The notes: generated by a model not told the origin, from the sequence alone. A stretch of 64,000 nucleotides of DNA from Cliona cf. orientalis (GCA_963930775.1 OZ005689.1:18871775-18935774); one strand, 5' to 3'. Counted from the first letter of the stretch, positions 28,334 to 40,700 are shown. A program made the numbers and translations.

Positions 28334-31300
28334 TCAGTTCTCACTGTGGTATCCATACCGTTCTGGCGGTTTTCTGGAACGACCTGAACGACGAGGACCA
28401 GTGTTGTCCTCTGAAGCAGGATCAGTTGGATCCTCTGAAGCAGGATCAGTGGGATCCTCAGGAGGGGGACCAGGCAAGTTATCAGGTTCTGTATTCTCCG
28501 GAGGATCGGTCGATTCAGGTTCCTGTTCACTTGTAGTCTCATCAGGTGAAGGCGATTCCTGCGAGTCTTGAGTAACTGAGTATTCAAAATCGTCATTACT
28601 TCGTGCTCCATTTTCAGTAGCATTCTCGCTCTCTACTCGAGACCTTAATTGATCTGTGTGACGGCGAACACTTCGACCATCTCTCAACAAAACTGTGTGC
28701 AGAGTAGAGCCTTGAATATTCGTCACTTTGCCTGGCAACCACACTTCTCCAGGTCCATAGTTACGAGCATATACCGCTTCCCCAACAACAAAGTTTCTCT
28801 GTCTAGCATGACTATCTTGTCCACGTTTCTGTCGTTCTTGACTCAAGCGGACCTTTCTCGCCAGGTCTGGACGTAACGAATCCAAGTGTGTTCGAACTTT
28901 CCTTCCAAACATTAATTCTGAGGGAGACACTCCTGTGCTACTCTGTGGAGTGACTCTATAAGTGAACAGGAAACGAGCTACTTTTGTGTCAAGTGTGCCT
29001 TCCTTTAGCTTCCGCATTCCAGACTTAAAAGTCTGAACGGCCCTCTCCGCTATACCGTTCGAGGCTGGATGGTACGGTGGAGTCTTAAGGTGCTTAATAC
29101 CATTTTTCTTTAGAAAAATTTCGAATTCTTCACTGGTAAAGTTAGTGGCATTATCTGATACAATAACATCTGGCAAACCCAACGTGGCAAACGACTTTCT
29201 TAACAAGGAAATTGTAGTTGCTGATGTGGATGAACTGGTCATATGCACCTCTAACCATTTAGAGTGAGCATCAATCATTAGTAGAAACATTTTTCCTTGA
29301 TATGGGCCACAATAATCAATATGCACACGTGACCAGGGTTTGTTTGGCCACGCCCAAGGGTGTAATGGAAGTACTGGAGGTGTCTTACGATTAATTTGAC
29401 AAGTTCCACATGTTTTTACACACTCTTCCAGCTCCTGATCTACCCCAGGCCACCACATGTATCCCCTTGCCAGACGTTTCATTCTGTCTATTCCGGGGTG
29501 TCCCTGGTGCAGCATTTTCTTAACCTGCCCTCTTCCCTTACTGGGGATCACCACCCGACTACCCCATACAATGCAACCATCTTCTACTGTTAAGTCGTAC
29601 CTTTTCCTATAATATGGATGCAGCTCCTTCTCTCTCGGCTGTTCATCCGGCCATCCTCTTTGAATCCAGTATTTCACCTTTGACAGATGCGTGTCCTGCT
29701 CTGTCCAATTCCTGATCTGTGTGCTCGTCACAGGTGAGGTGTTGAGATATTCCATAAGGTGTACAACCTCTGCTGGGGCTGGAGGATCCTTGTGCCCCTT
29801 GTGCAATGGCAGCCTACTCAAGGCGTCGGCGTTTGCGTTTTCTTCGCCTTTCTTGTATCGGATAGTGTAGCTGTAGGCTCCTAAGGTGATAGCCCATCGC
29901 TGAATTCGTCCCGCGGCCAGAACTGTGGTAGCTTTTGTTTCGCTGAAGATGTGAACCAACGGTTTATGATCTGTTTTTAGCTCGAAATGTCTGCCATACA
30001 GGTACTGGTGATACTTGCGGACCCCGAATATCAAAGCTAGCGCCTCCTTGTCTAGCTGCGAATATTTTCGTTCAACTGTTGTGAGGGTGCGTGAGGCAAA
30101 TGCGATCGGTCTTTCGTCTCCTGTAGGCATTCGGTGCGACAAGACTGCGCCCACCCCATAGGGGGACGCATCACAGGCGAGGATAAGTGGCAACTTCTGA
30201 TCGTAGTGCACCAATACTTGAGGTGATCTCAACAGGTCTTTGACGGCTGCAAAAGCCTCTCTTTGTCTCCGGCCCCAAGTCCATTTCGTGGTTTTCTGCA
30301 GCAGCTCGTAGAGTGGAGACAGGGTCGTGGCTAGATCGGGGAGGAATTTCCCGTAATAATTAACAAGCCCTAAAAAGGACCTCAGCTCTCCCACATTCTT
30401 TGGTGCTGGTGCTTTGAGGATAGCTTCCACCTTTGCTTTTGATGTGTGTAAACCGTCTGCACTGATGGTGTGGCCTATGTAGTCGACAGATGGCAGGAAA
30501 AATTCACACTTTGCTCTTTTCAATTTCATCCCCGCCTTCTGGAGTCTGCGTAGTACTTCCGCCAGATGGTCCAGGTGCTCTGCCGATGTATGACCTGTGA
30601 CCAAGATGTCGTCGATATAAACACAGACACCCGGTATCCCCTGTAGGAGATTGTCCATTATGCGTTGGAATATGGACGGAGCCGATGCGATGCCGAACGG
30701 TAGTCTGTTATATCGAAACAGACCTTTGTGCGTACTGATTGTTGCGAATTGACGGGAATCCTCGTCCAGCTCGATTTGCTGGTATGCGTGCGATAAATCG
30801 AGTTTTGTGAAACATTTGCCGCCGGATAGTGACGTGAACAAGTCGTCGATTTTGGGGATAGGATACTTGTCCAATTTTGCGACACGATTTACCGTAACTT
30901 TGTAATCCCCGCAAATGCGGACGCTTCCATCGGGTTTTGTTACTGGGACTATCGGCGCAGCCCAGTCCGAGAACTGTATAGGCTCGATTATGCCTTGCTC
31001 TTGGAGTCTTTCGAGCTCCTTCTCGACTTTCTGTTGCATGGCGAATGGAACGGATCGCGCTTTGAAAAATCTCGGCATAGCGTCTGGGTCGACGTGGATC
31101 TTTGCTGTAGTGCCTTTGACTTTTCCGAGCTTCTCTTCGAACACTTCGCTGTGGGTCTCCAGCAATTCTTGCAGTGTGAGAGCCATTTTCACCTGGAAAA
31201 TACCGTTCCAATCCAGTTTGAGGGTAGACAACCAGTTGCGACCAAGCAAAGAGGGGCCTGAACCACGAGTGATAATGAGAGGTAGGGTAACAGTTTGACC

Positions 31301-31765
31301 GTTGTGTTGAACTTCCACATCTGCTGTTCCCACCACCTGAATGGCCTCCCCTGTGTACGTTGACAGTCTAATATTTGCTGGTCGTATTACAGCTCCTCTC
31401 TGCAAAAGTGTCTGAAACGACTCTTCCCCCATCAGTGACACCGATGCGCCTGTGTCAACTTCCATCCTCACTGCTTGTTTGTTGAGCGTAACTTCCACAG
31501 TGAGTGGTTTGGATGATCCACAGCTAACTCGGTATAACATGTACTCGTTGGGACTTTCGTCTCCCGTGCGTTCTTCTTCGACTCGATGAGCTCGTGCGTC
31601 TTGTTCCGACTCGCGTTTCGACTGCCTTTCTCTTTCGACACGCTGTGGCAATGTGTCCTTTTTTGTGGCAGTAGTGACATTCATAGCTCTTGAATTTACA
31701 AGTGGCAGGTGAGTGCTTCCCACCACAGCGGTAGCAATCGTTCTGTGTTCCTCTTGATGCTCCAC
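28334..31765 (-). CDS. Gypsy pol polyprotein, 1143 codons
   Basis: Domains: aspartic protease MEVDTGASVSL (Asp about 104), reverse transcriptase with KLDLSHAYQQ and VYIDDILV (YIDD about 383-386), RNase H (LACDASPYG, LDKEALAL, LKTDHKPL), integrase with HHCC zinc finger (HPGIDRM...CGTCQ), DDE core (VHIDYCGP, VSDNATNF, GIAERAVQ) and a C-terminal basic/acidic tail with repeated EDPTDPAS. The frame overlaps gag by about 240 bp and is in the +1 frame relative to it, so expression would need a programmed +1 shift (as in Ty3) or another mechanism; the first Met at 31765 need not be used. All catalytic residues that I can check are present. Confidence 0.92.
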   Translation of the reverse strand: MEHQEEHRTIATAVVGSTHLPLVNSRAMNVTTATKKDTLPQRVERERQSKRESEQDARAHRVEEERTGDESPNEYMLYRVSCGSSKPLTVEVTLNKQAVRMEVDTGASVSLMGEESFQTLLQRGAVIRPANIRLSTYTGEAIQVVGTADVEVQHNGQTVTLPLIITRGSGPSLLGRNWLSTLKLDWNGIFQVKMALTLQELLETHSEVFEEKLGKVKGTTAKIHVDPDAMPRFFKARSVPFAMQQKVEKELERLQEQGIIEPIQFSDWAAPIVPVTKPDGSVRICGDYKVTVNRVAKLDKYPIPKIDDLFTSLSGGKCFTKLDLSHAYQQIELDEDSRQFATISTHKGLFRYNRLPFGIASAPSIFQRIMDNLLQGIPGVCVYIDDILVTGHTSAEHLDHLAEVLRRLQKAGMKLKRAKCEFFLPSVDYIGHTISADGLHTSKAKVEAILKAPAPKNVGELRSFLGLVNYYGKFLPDLATTLSPLYELLQKTTKWTWGRRQREAFAAVKDLLRSPQVLVHYDQKLPLILACDASPYGVGAVLSHRMPTGDERPIAFASRTLTTVERKYSQLDKEALALIFGVRKYHQYLYGRHFELKTDHKPLVHIFSETKATTVLAAGRIQRWAITLGAYSYTIRYKKGEENANADALSRLPLHKGHKDPPAPAEVVHLMEYLNTSPVTSTQIRNWTEQDTHLSKVKYWIQRGWPDEQPREKELHPYYRKRYDLTVEDGCIVWGSRVVIPSKGRGQVKKMLHQGHPGIDRMKRLARGYMWWPGVDQELEECVKTCGTCQINRKTPPVLPLHPWAWPNKPWSRVHIDYCGPYQGKMFLLMIDAHSKWLEVHMTSSSTSATTISLLRKSFATLGLPDVIVSDNATNFTSEEFEIFLKKNGIKHLKTPPYHPASNGIAERAVQTFKSGMRKLKEGTLDTKVARFLFTYRVTPQSSTGVSPSELMFGRKVRTHLDSLRPDLARKVRLSQERQKRGQDSHARQRNFVVGEAVYARNYGPGEVWLPGKVTNIQGSTLHTVLLRDGRSVRRHTDQLRSRVESENATENGARSNDDFEYSVTQDSQESPSPDETTSEQEPESTDPPENTEPDNLPGPPPEDPTDPASEDPTDPASEDNTGPRRSGRSRKPPERYGYHSEN

Positions 31766-32477
31766 CTCGCATCTTTGTGGGCTTCGGGGTGACTTTCAGT
31801 ACTTCGGCTTTCTCTTGATGCGCTGGGGTTATTTCACTACTGGTCTCGTGCAAACGTTTTGAGTCCTTCTCAGCGGTCTCTGAGGCTAGAGCCATGTCCC
31901 TGGCAGTTGCATACGTCAGTGTTGATTCCTGGAGATAACGACGCTGTACACGTTCATCTGATGTTCCACACACAAGCCGATCCCTGAGCATGTCGTTTAG
32001 ACTCGAGCCGTAGTCGCAGTGCTCTGCGATCTTACGCAAGGCTGCTATGTATTCTGCAACGGATTCTCCCGGCTTCTGTTTGCGTGTGTTGAACTCGTAA
32101 CGCTTGATGGTGACGGAGGGCTTTGGGTTGAAGTGCGTCTTCACTTTCTGGACCAAGTCAGCGAATGAGAGATCACTTGGCTTCCCAGGCAACGATAGGG
32201 TCTTGATTAGACGATACGTAGAAGCTCCCACACAATTCAGTAGGATCGCTCGTTGCTTTACTGGGTCTTTAATATCATTTGCGATGAAATAGTTCTCTAG
32301 ACGCTCAGCATAGTCTTCCCACTCTTCCCTCGTCCCATCAAATGGCGAGGCCACTCCGTGTAATGCGATAGGTGCAGCAGCAGTCACCATAGCTCCAGAA
32401 CCAGACCCAGAGCCAGAGCCCGAAGAAGAGCTAGAGCTTGTCGCCGAGGGGTCAGCTGGTGGATCATCGTCAGACAT
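31524..32477 (-). CDS. Gypsy gag protein
   Basis: Starts at ATG 32477 (the frame is open further to 32489 but lacks an upstream ATG). A Ser/Gly-rich N-terminus is followed by a retrotransposon gag core (WEDYAERLENYF, FADLVQKVKTHF, ETVAEYIAALRKI-like) and two zinc knuckles, CYRCGGKHSPATC and CHYCHKKGHIATAC, near the C-terminus. It forms the particle and binds RNA. About 318 codons, normal for the family. It overlaps pol at its 3' end. Confidence 0.9.
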   Translation of the reverse strand: MSDDDPPADPSATSSSSSSGSGSGSGSGAMVTAAAPIALHGVASPFDGTREEWEDYAERLENYFIANDIKDPVKQRAILLNCVGASTYRLIKTLSLPGKPSDLSFADLVQKVKTHFNPKPSVTIKRYEFNTRKQKPGESVAEYIAALRKIAEHCDYGSSLNDMLRDRLVCGTSDERVQRRYLQESTLTYATARDMALASETAEKDSKRLHETSSEITPAHQEKAEVLKVTPKPTKMRGGASRGTQNDCYRCGGKHSPATCKFKSYECHYCHKKGHIATACRKRKAVETRVGTRRTSSSSRRRTHGRRKSQRVHVIPS

Positions 32478-32489
32478 CCTCGTCACCAA
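32472..32489 (-). promoter_or_regulatory. Gypsy primer-binding site (tRNA not identified)
   Basis: Directly after the 5' LTR (minus strand) comes T-TGGTGACGAGGATGTCTG. A TGG start next to the LTR is typical of a PBS. The first seven bases match tRNA-Trp-type PBSs, but the rest does not, so the primer is unsettled. The gag ATG lies within this segment. Confidence 0.55.
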
Positions 32490-32789
32490 TGTAACGTTCT
32501 CGTATAGTTACCAGTTATAAACCTAGTTGCTTGCTGCACGCGACGTATACTTCACTTAGCACACAGAACATATATTATTGAGACTCAAAGATAGAATAGT
32601 TATGCATGCACAATACACTATAATATGTGATACAGAAGAACAAAAGAACCGGCTGCGCAGGGCGCTAGAAACAAAGGGACCGTATGCGCTAAGGCGCATG
32701 GCCCGAATGACAATGATTACATCACTAATAATTACACCAGGAAGTAAATATAACTCAGGATGTAAACATGGATAATTGCAAACACTACA
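32490..32789 (-). repeat. Gypsy 5' LTR
   Basis: 300-bp LTR on the right side, 5' for the minus-strand element; no mismatch to the other LTR was noticed. Confidence 0.95.
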
Positions 32790-34084
32790 AATACTAATCA
32801 TCATATTTATAATTAGGTACAACAGCAACATACTGAATATCATCAACAATAAAAACACATTTTCTTTTGATTTGTGATACTGGTATACATTGTACAGGGC
32901 CCTCCTTTACAACCACTAGACCGTAATCTGTGGGAATCTTGTCCAGGCAATCATTTGTTAAATGAAAATGCTGCTGTAAACTTTCAATTTCATCATCTGA
33001 CACTAGCGTTGTTAACATAGCGTAGGTCTTCCTATTAGCGTGTACAAAATACCGAATTTTTCCAAATTTCTGCACTCCACACATGGAGTATTGCACAGTA
33101 AAGCTATTACGCAGTCTGACACGTGTGTATGATTCAGAATAAAGAATAGTCTGAACAGGTCTGTCGACAAAGATACGTTTGTACACAAGCAGCTTTTCTC
33201 TGTGACTCGGCAGGCTACATCGAATCATTTCTTGTACTTCCAGAACTGATGGTGAGATGTGGCAACTTTGTCCAAGTGCAACACAGTCCTCAAGGTCAAC
33301 GTTGAAATGAGACCTAAAGAATAGATTGTGTGTTCATGAGAGCATGGCAACATCCAGTTATAAGGTGGAGGTAATTGATTAATTTTTGGAACAGAAAAGG
33401 TGTTATAATACTATGATCAGTTACATAACAATATGAAACTGCACATATAATACCTTTTCTTTCGATTCAGTCTTTCCATCAAAAGCTGCACCCGATCTCT
33501 CCCACTACAGCAGCGGAGAGCTATAATGTTTGGTAGAGACTGCGTCACCAAATGATTGAATGCCAGCTGTATACCAATCAAAAAAAACTTCATAATTTTC
33601 ATATAAACAGATCTTATGTACTGTTTGACTCATATTTCTGCTGCCATGGAATAGACTCTTGATGTGATGGTTCATAGACTCAAACGAAAAGCATGAGTAA
33701 GCCCACACCGGACCCCAATTCTTAACACACTGACAAATATGCCGCAGAAGGTGAACTTTCATAGTGTTAGAACTTGATCCTAAAAATTAATAAGCAACAT
33801 AATATAATGTCTAGCATTCAACCACAATGATTACTGTATTAACACACCATAGAGAGTCGATATTTCTGAATAAAATTTCTCAAAAAATAGTTGAGCATTA
33901 GAAAGATCGGTAGGTGAGATAGCATCAGACATCACGATGTGGACTCCAGCAACAAGATAACAAAAGTGACTAAAATATGGTTCCTGCAATATCCCATGCA
34001 GCACTGGTAATGAGAAATAGAGCAGCCAGGAACGCAGTTGAGAGCCTAAAGATGAGAAAATATCCTCTAAACCTAATCTTTGTA

Positions 34085-34102
34085 CATACTAATACTAGAC
34101 AT

Positions 34103-34135
<33 letters not shown>

Positions 34136-34290
34136 CATGCACACGAATGCACCCCAATTACTGTCAGATAACTATTTTGTTGTTAGTGTGACCTCTGTTC
34201 ATCATTGGCCTACTTTATGATGACCCACCCCCTTCCCATAGCCGGCAAATTGCCTATAAAACTTTGGTTGCTAGGCAACTAGCGACAAAC
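34085..34290. repeat. AC microsatellite plus hairpin repeat copy 1
   Basis: An AC tract (34101-34132) followed by AATTACTGTCAGATAACTAT... through TTTGGTTGCTAGGCAACTAG, a reversed copy of the repeats at 37772-37945 and 46253-46442. It lies in an intron of the transposase gene. Confidence 0.65.
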
Positions 34291-34343
34291 TGTGATACAC
34301 ACACTACATGAACACACACAGTATTCTCCCTTGCAAATATAAG

Positions 34344-34484
34344 CCATGTCGGACCAACACGCCTTCAGTACAGAATTTGATGCGGGAGTAGAGATAATCC
34401 ATGTGCTTTATTGTGGTCACAGGCTCCACCCAAACTATGTCAATCTGTCATGCCTTGAATTTAGCCTGGGGAGAACACCGACAC
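34344..34484. mobile_element. CAGTGTTCTCCC MITE, degraded copy
   Basis: Matches the body of the 167-bp MITE at 43796-43962 (GCATGTCGG, TTCAGTACAGA, CAGGCTCCACCCAAACTATG, GGGGAGAACAC). The left terminus is lost. Located in an intron of the transposase gene, next to another AC tract. Confidence 0.65.
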
Positions 34485-36714
34485 ACACACACACACATGC
34501 ACACACACACACACTACACAATATATACCTTTCCAATGAGCATGATCAATTAAGGATCTAGGTGTTCTTGAAATTATGTCAGGAACACGTATCTTAAGTA
34601 GTCTGCTGTCACACTCTTTGATCTGGTAAGAAATTCAATGTAGAGCGTATACATGTATGTGTACGTACACAAAAGGAATGCACACTTCTTTACCTTATTT
34701 GCAATGCTATGAGGTTTTCTTTTGTGGCTATCACCAAACCAGTAATTCAACAGGTTTTCAGTGATTCCAAGAAATAGGATATGAAGGTCATCGATGGCAA
34801 ATCCTTTGGATAGATCAAACGGTTTATGCACACAAATATAGATGCTCCCTTAATTCCCTTCACCTAACAAGAATGAAACAATGATGAAACAATTTACATG
34901 TACATACATGTACCAACGTCAAGCTTACAGCAGATGATGAGGATAATGTATCTCGAGCATTTTGCATCATAGATCCATGAGACCGGGGCAGGCAGTTGAT
35001 CTGGTAGGGCCAATCTCGATGAAGATGGCATGAAGCTCGCGGCACACCTTCATCTTCACAATGAGCACAAGCAAATTTACCATTGTAACTTTTCATATTG
35101 ATCATCTTGGCTTGTGCTGGCAAATCTACACAAGCCAACAACAAAATTGCACGACACACACGTCTTGATTCCCTGGGGTGAATTCACACTTATACCTGCA
35201 AAATAACGATTTCCATACATTAGTTTTATTACTTTTGATTAATTAATCTGTGCTGTGAAACATCCTAGCATTAAGCTGCTTAGAGTGCAAATTTAGAACT
35301 AAAGGCCAATATCTAACCCTTGGGGCGTGCGCAAGGGGTACGGTAGTCGTTTTGTGTGTGTGTGTGTTTGTGTGTCTGTTACCACGCCAGCTGCTAGCTA
35401 CATGCACACAGTCTACTAAATTTACCAAGCTAGTGAGTAGCAGTCACAAGAAATAATTATTTACCTTGTGAATACAGGGTGTTGATTGATGCTAACATGT
35501 GAAAGAAAAACGTAGTCATTGTTGGCTTTTCCGAGTCAAACCATAAACCACCCAACAGCATATTACGCTTGGAGAATCTAGAAGAAAATTAGTGGTTAAA
35601 TACAATGAACAATAGTACTGTATGGCGGGGGATTCTTCATGGGGTGCTATTTTTCGCAATTGGTAGTGAGTGCACATAGTGTCCCTTGTCTGAGTTAACC
35701 ACATATACTGGTTGCTGTCATTAAATTAATTCTGAGGGCTTTCCTTGACTTCCCATGAAAATTAGCACCCCTAAAATTACCCCCCATAATTATGGTAATG
35801 TATCTGTGCATACCTTTGAGAGGGTGGTAACTCGTTAATTACTAGCCAAATAGGCCACAAGGAACACTTTGAAGATCTAAAGATGCTGACACCATCAGTA
35901 TTTACCAGCAGTGACACATTGGCAGGATTGCTCAAGAATCGACGATGTTTTCTATACTCCTCACCATCCCAAATATCTGATACCAAATTAGCAGTAGATC
36001 TAGATCTGTGTGTGAATCTCTGCTGTAATAGATTCCATATAGCAGGGTCTAAATGAAAAAAATTAATAAAGTTATGGATAGGGACAATACAAGATATTCA
36101 TCTTAATTACCTTCCAGTTTCTTCTTCAACTGCAAATCAATAGGTACAGCCACAAAGGTTCGAATTGTGGACTGGCAACCATTCTCACACCGATCACTCT
36201 CAGCTTCAATGAGTCGGTGACACGTATCACAATATCTGTGAACCTCCGTAGTGATTTCTAAACGTTGTGCAAAGTATTTTTCGAGGGTATGTAGTGATGT
36301 TGCTGCTTTTGAACTCCGAGGTAAGTGAGTTGACAACAGCCGGATCAGCTCATCTATTGCCATTTTTGACAATCCATGTTTGAGAGCAAATTGGTAAACG
36401 AGCAAGTAGCTGTCTAGGACCGAGACATCTGCGCCATCATAAAGTGGAGCTTTCAGTTCATCGTCTTCATCAAGTTCATGTGATACAGATGATGCAGCAC
36501 TAAAGCTCTCACTCTCAGAACTATCACCATCAGAACTATCGTAGTCGTAGCTGCCAGTTTCAGAACCTTCACTAGAAGAGCTGGTGTACCCGTCTTCTGA
36601 CGTGGACTCTTTGCTACACCCATCAGGAGAAGAAGTGGATCCCATCGATTCTTCAACGAGGCTGTCCTCGTCGGAGTGGCTCGAGTCAAACTCAGAAGAT
36701 GTTTCGCCATCCAT

Positions 36715-37015
36715 TCGGACCTGTGCAATTAGCACTCTGGCGTCGATTGGCGCGGATATACTAAATTATTATTATTGTACTAAGAGCGTACTGACGTGAT
36801 ATCCCGATACAGGATGCATAATAATACCACAAGCAATATTAAATAATTGGCGCGCGCGCGCGCGATCGCAACCGCCACGTGCTTGTGCTATTATTTTGGC
36901 ACTGGTAACTAGCAAGCTAGCTAGCTCGTTGGCTCTTTTGGCAAGCGACGTTGGCTGTATCAGTACGTGATTGAGTGGAAAGAAACAGTGCACACGACCA
37001 ATCCTCGAATCGATC
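36715..37015. promoter_or_regulatory. Shared divergent promoter region
   Basis: 301 bp separate the ATG of the transposase (36714, minus) from that of the BEN gene (37016, plus). The region holds a (CG)n run at about 36852-36864 followed by GATCGCAACCGCCACG. No clear TATA box. Divergent expression from one short intergenic segment is inferred from gene positions. Confidence 0.45.
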
Positions 37016-37692
37016 ATGGCAAGCCCAAGAAGCAGCAAGCGGCGTGAAGAACATGATAAAGCCAAGCGCTTGAAGAGTAAGTTTGTGTTCCGAGATTGTA
37101 AAAAATATTAAATAAGATTTGTTCATAGATCTTCATTTCCTAATAAAATGGATTGATGAACCCGATGCCATTGACGTAGTCCCTGCTAAAAAGATAGCTA
37201 TGGGAGAAGATGACCCTGACGATCTGAAGGAGGGATCAATTGCCTTATTTCATTTTGATGGAGATGGCAAAGCTTACCAGGCGCTAATTGTTGCTAAAGG
37301 TATGTCATCTCATTGAAAATTAAATGCAGCTGTATCTATGACCCCCCCCCCCCCAACACACACAAAATAAACAGTACCAGTTGTTACTGTTGGTATGCTA
37401 TATGTGATTGAGAGGGAACAAGCTAGGTTGGGAGCAGTGTCTATCATATGTTCATTGAATCTGCTTACATGTTTTTCTGGTTGTGACTCATGGTTTTTAA
37501 GACAGAATGCATTGGGGTGTTGGGTGCCTTGCCTGGAGAACCAGGAATGGTAGGTTCTTCCTCCCAGCCTACTATTTATGTTTTTATTTAGCCTTTATAA
37601 TATAGTTACAGTGTATAATACTATTGTAGGGTGTGTGTGTGTGTGTATGTATAATGTATAATGTGTGTGTGTGTGTGTATGTATAATGTATA

Positions 37693-37733
<41 letters not shown>

Positions 37734-40700
37734 CGCGCGCGTGTGTGTGTGTATATGTGCGTGTGTGTTTGTTGGTAGTTGCCTAGCAACCAAAGTTTAA
37801 TAGGCAATTTGCCGGCTATGGGAAGGGGATGGGTCATCATAAAGTAGGCCAATGATGAACAGAGGTCAACTACCAACAAAATAGTTATCTGCCAGTAATT
37901 GGGGTGCATTCGACCATGCATCTCGTGCACGCCAGATAACTATTATGTGTGTGTGTATGTGTGCACGCGGGGAGGGGGGTGGGGGTGGGGTGGTTGCGTG
38001 TGTCAATGCTAGTGCCTATATGAAAGATTAGTATTTTTATTTTAAAGCCTGTAAGCCAGGGCTAATGTCAAGTAATTAGATGGTGGCCTTAAACGAGCAT
38101 GTGTTGAATAAATATTCCGTACGTACGCGTTACTTTCGCGAATCGCGATCAATGAGGGCGGAGTATAAAAGGGGGGTGGTCAGGCCGGAAGTTCTTGACC
38201 ATGCGCATAAATATGGCGGATGAATTTCAAATTCAAAACTAGTCCAGAATGCCCGCGATTCTCTGTCTTTCGAGGCTACACAACACGCAAGCGCAACAGG
38301 ATCGGACACGCTCTGTTAGCTTAGACACGTGTTTACTCCAGCCACATGCACACAAACCAGAAGTCCTTCAACCGTCCTGTCACGCTGCCGCTAGTATGGC
38401 CTCATCAGCTGACAAGAGAGTGATTACAGTAAGATATTCATAGCAGTACTATCATATAACCAAGAACAATAATATAAACATAACACAAAACTACTAAAAC
38501 TAGGTGAAAGTAGAATATACACACACTCCTCCTCAAGTTTTTGTATCGCGTGTGAACCGTATGGTCCATGAAAGCCAGCTGCCTGCTTTGACGGTTCAAC
38601 TGAGATGGGTACGTCTCGAGGAGGATGAGCCACCATCCACTGACAATGAGACCCAGCAGCAGGGTAGCACAGGTAGCTACATGTACAAACTCAGTAAAAA
38701 TATACTCAAATATATGACACTTTAGGTGTTACCTTTCCGAGTCACCCCGAAGGCTATCGGCAGTCAAGCAGTTGTCCGATTCTTCGTGGCAGGAATAATT
38801 GCCCCAACTGTTTGTGTTCCCCTTGCGTCATTGCGTTGCCCCCTGACTTCCTGCGCGGCGCCTGCGGTCCCCATCCGGCGAATGATGAGAAGCGGTACAG
38901 ATTGTACAAAGCGTTTTGGAAGTTGCTCAACACTCTCGGCGTCTTCCAGGATGAGGAGTACCTCCTGAGAAAGGAGCGGAGAACTCTAAGGGCAGACAAG
39001 AGGGAAATAATTCCGAAATGTGTCATTACAGTAAGCAAGGATTGCACTGTATCAAATAGGTAATATAATGTTTCTGTCTATAGGAAATCAGAAGAAGATA
39101 TCCTAGCCATGATGGCGAATATAAAGATTATATGTCTACTTTCGAAGCTGAAAGTGCACTTGATTAAATTTAAGCAAGAGATATAATTATGGTAGTCACC
39201 GGGGAAACTGCTGGGGGAGACACACAATAAGAATATCATAACACTGTAATGGGGGGGACACACAATACGAATATCATAGCACGGGGGGGGGGGGGGGGGG
39301 GGGGGGCAAAATACGAATATCATAATAATATAGCACAGGGGGGGGAATACAAATATCATAGCACTATCCTGTGTGGATGAGATCAGCAATACTGTCCTGT
39401 GGGCAAGGAGGTCGGTATGGACTCGGTGAGAAAGTGAGGTCAGTGCACATACATATTACATAAACCTAAACAGCAACAAAAGTATATGCAAGTGGAGCCA
39501 GTAACACCATATCAGTCAGTGACAAAATATTATACATACATGTAGTCTTGTGAAATTGCTTAGTCGTCATCCGATTCTGCCTCGGATAAAAGTGTGCCAT
39601 CGTCAACTTCTCCATCTAGGTCACCAGTCTCCTCATCTTCAGTCTCCTCATCTTCAATCTCTCTAAAGATAAAAAACAATTTTCACATAATATATAAAGT
39701 ATAGGATGATGTACGATACATACCTGATGTCGGGTTTGTTGTCATCAACATATGCTGTCCACACAAGCTCAACAAACTTGAACGTCTTCTCCACTAGGAC
39801 CTTCATAGGTGTACGCCTGTCTGGTCGTCGAAGGTCTTTCACCTTGTGTACACTGGTATGAGTGCGATTCACATTCTCATTCTGCATAATTTACAATGAT
39901 ATAGATATAAAGATACAAACAGCATAAATCATGCATCTGACCCAGTCCATCACTGCGAGGTTCATTCTCATATTGAACACCCTGGTGGAAAAGTGAATCC
40001 GCTTCGGTAAGTATGTGAGCAGCTGGTGGTTGAAACTCTCCACCCAGTAAGTGTCGCGACACTGTATACATGTAATATAAGCTAAATATTGCAAGAGGAC
40101 TGACTGTGAAAACCATACATACCCGACAGAAGTCATCGGCATAGCGGTACACGTAGGTGTCCTTCAAACCTTTGAGCAGTGCCTGACATGCTTGAGGGTT
40201 AGTGAGCTCCAGCCTACTGGGAATGTATCCAGGATCATGACATGACGAACTTGGATGGCAGTCAGAGTGGATTCCCTGTAAGTAAATATATATACGTGAA
40301 CAGCTTCCATATTGTATGACGTAGGACGAACGACTGCTAATACCATATAATGGTTGGGTATGTTGAGAATGAGCTTGCGGAGAGCATCTGAACATCCACC
40401 ACAGTTTTTCATGGCCCAGTAGAGATGAATTTTAATACTTCTTCCTGAAAAAGTACACTACATTATCCACATAACTACACAGTACATACAAGTGGCATAC
40501 GTTTATCCGTAAGCTCAGTAAACCATGTCACATCACGATCTCTTACTCTGCCCTTGGTGATTTTGGCGAGCTCCTTGGCAACATTCTTGGTTCCTACACA
40601 CAATGGTGTAGTCGCATCAATTCAAATATAAAGTATACCATCCATTTCGTACCATGCCATGTGTCAAAGGAGTTGAGGAGCTTGAGATCTTGCTTCACAT

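Larger units (their letters stand above)
27958..32789 (-). mobile_element. Complete Ty3/gypsy LTR retrotransposon
   Basis: Two 300-bp LTRs (27958-28257 and 32490-32789), identical by eye, flank gag and pol on the minus strand. A 5-bp duplication AATAC lies at 27953-27957 and 32790-32794. The element landed at the stop codon of the Tnp2-like transposase gene. Identical LTRs and open frames indicate a recent insertion. No envelope gene. Confidence 0.95.
32794..36714 (-). pseudogene. Tnp2/EnSpm-like transposase, multi-exon, decayed
   Basis: Minus-strand exons from splice borders and motif continuity: 36714-36111, 36048-35814, 35577-35465, about 35190-34929, 34863-34694, 34045-33848, 33779-33454, 33313-32794. 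The Ser/Asp-rich N-terminus precedes a zinc-like CDTCHRLIEAESDRCENGC. Exon 2 has the Transposase_21 core (DIWDGEEYRKHRRF, NTDGVSIFRSS, WLVINELPPSQR). Exon 3 has MLLGGLWFDSEKPTM, exon 4 LACVDLPAQAKMINM and CAHC, exon 5 KGFAIDDLHILFLGI, exon 7 NWGPVWAYSCFSFESMN. This is the EnSpm/CACTA transposase layout. Phases agree through exons 1-3. One-base shifts are needed in exons 4, 5 and 7, so the enzyme is very probably dead. The start at 36714 is the ATG of MDGETSS. Confidence 0.75.

Noticed and set aside
30708-31298. Long open frames on both strands within the gypsy pol region
   Set aside because: Shadow frames of the pol gene, without domain signals.
33977-34171. Reading frame rich in His-Thr
   Set aside because: Produced by the AC microsatellite; same for the frames at 37584-37930 and 46372-46569.
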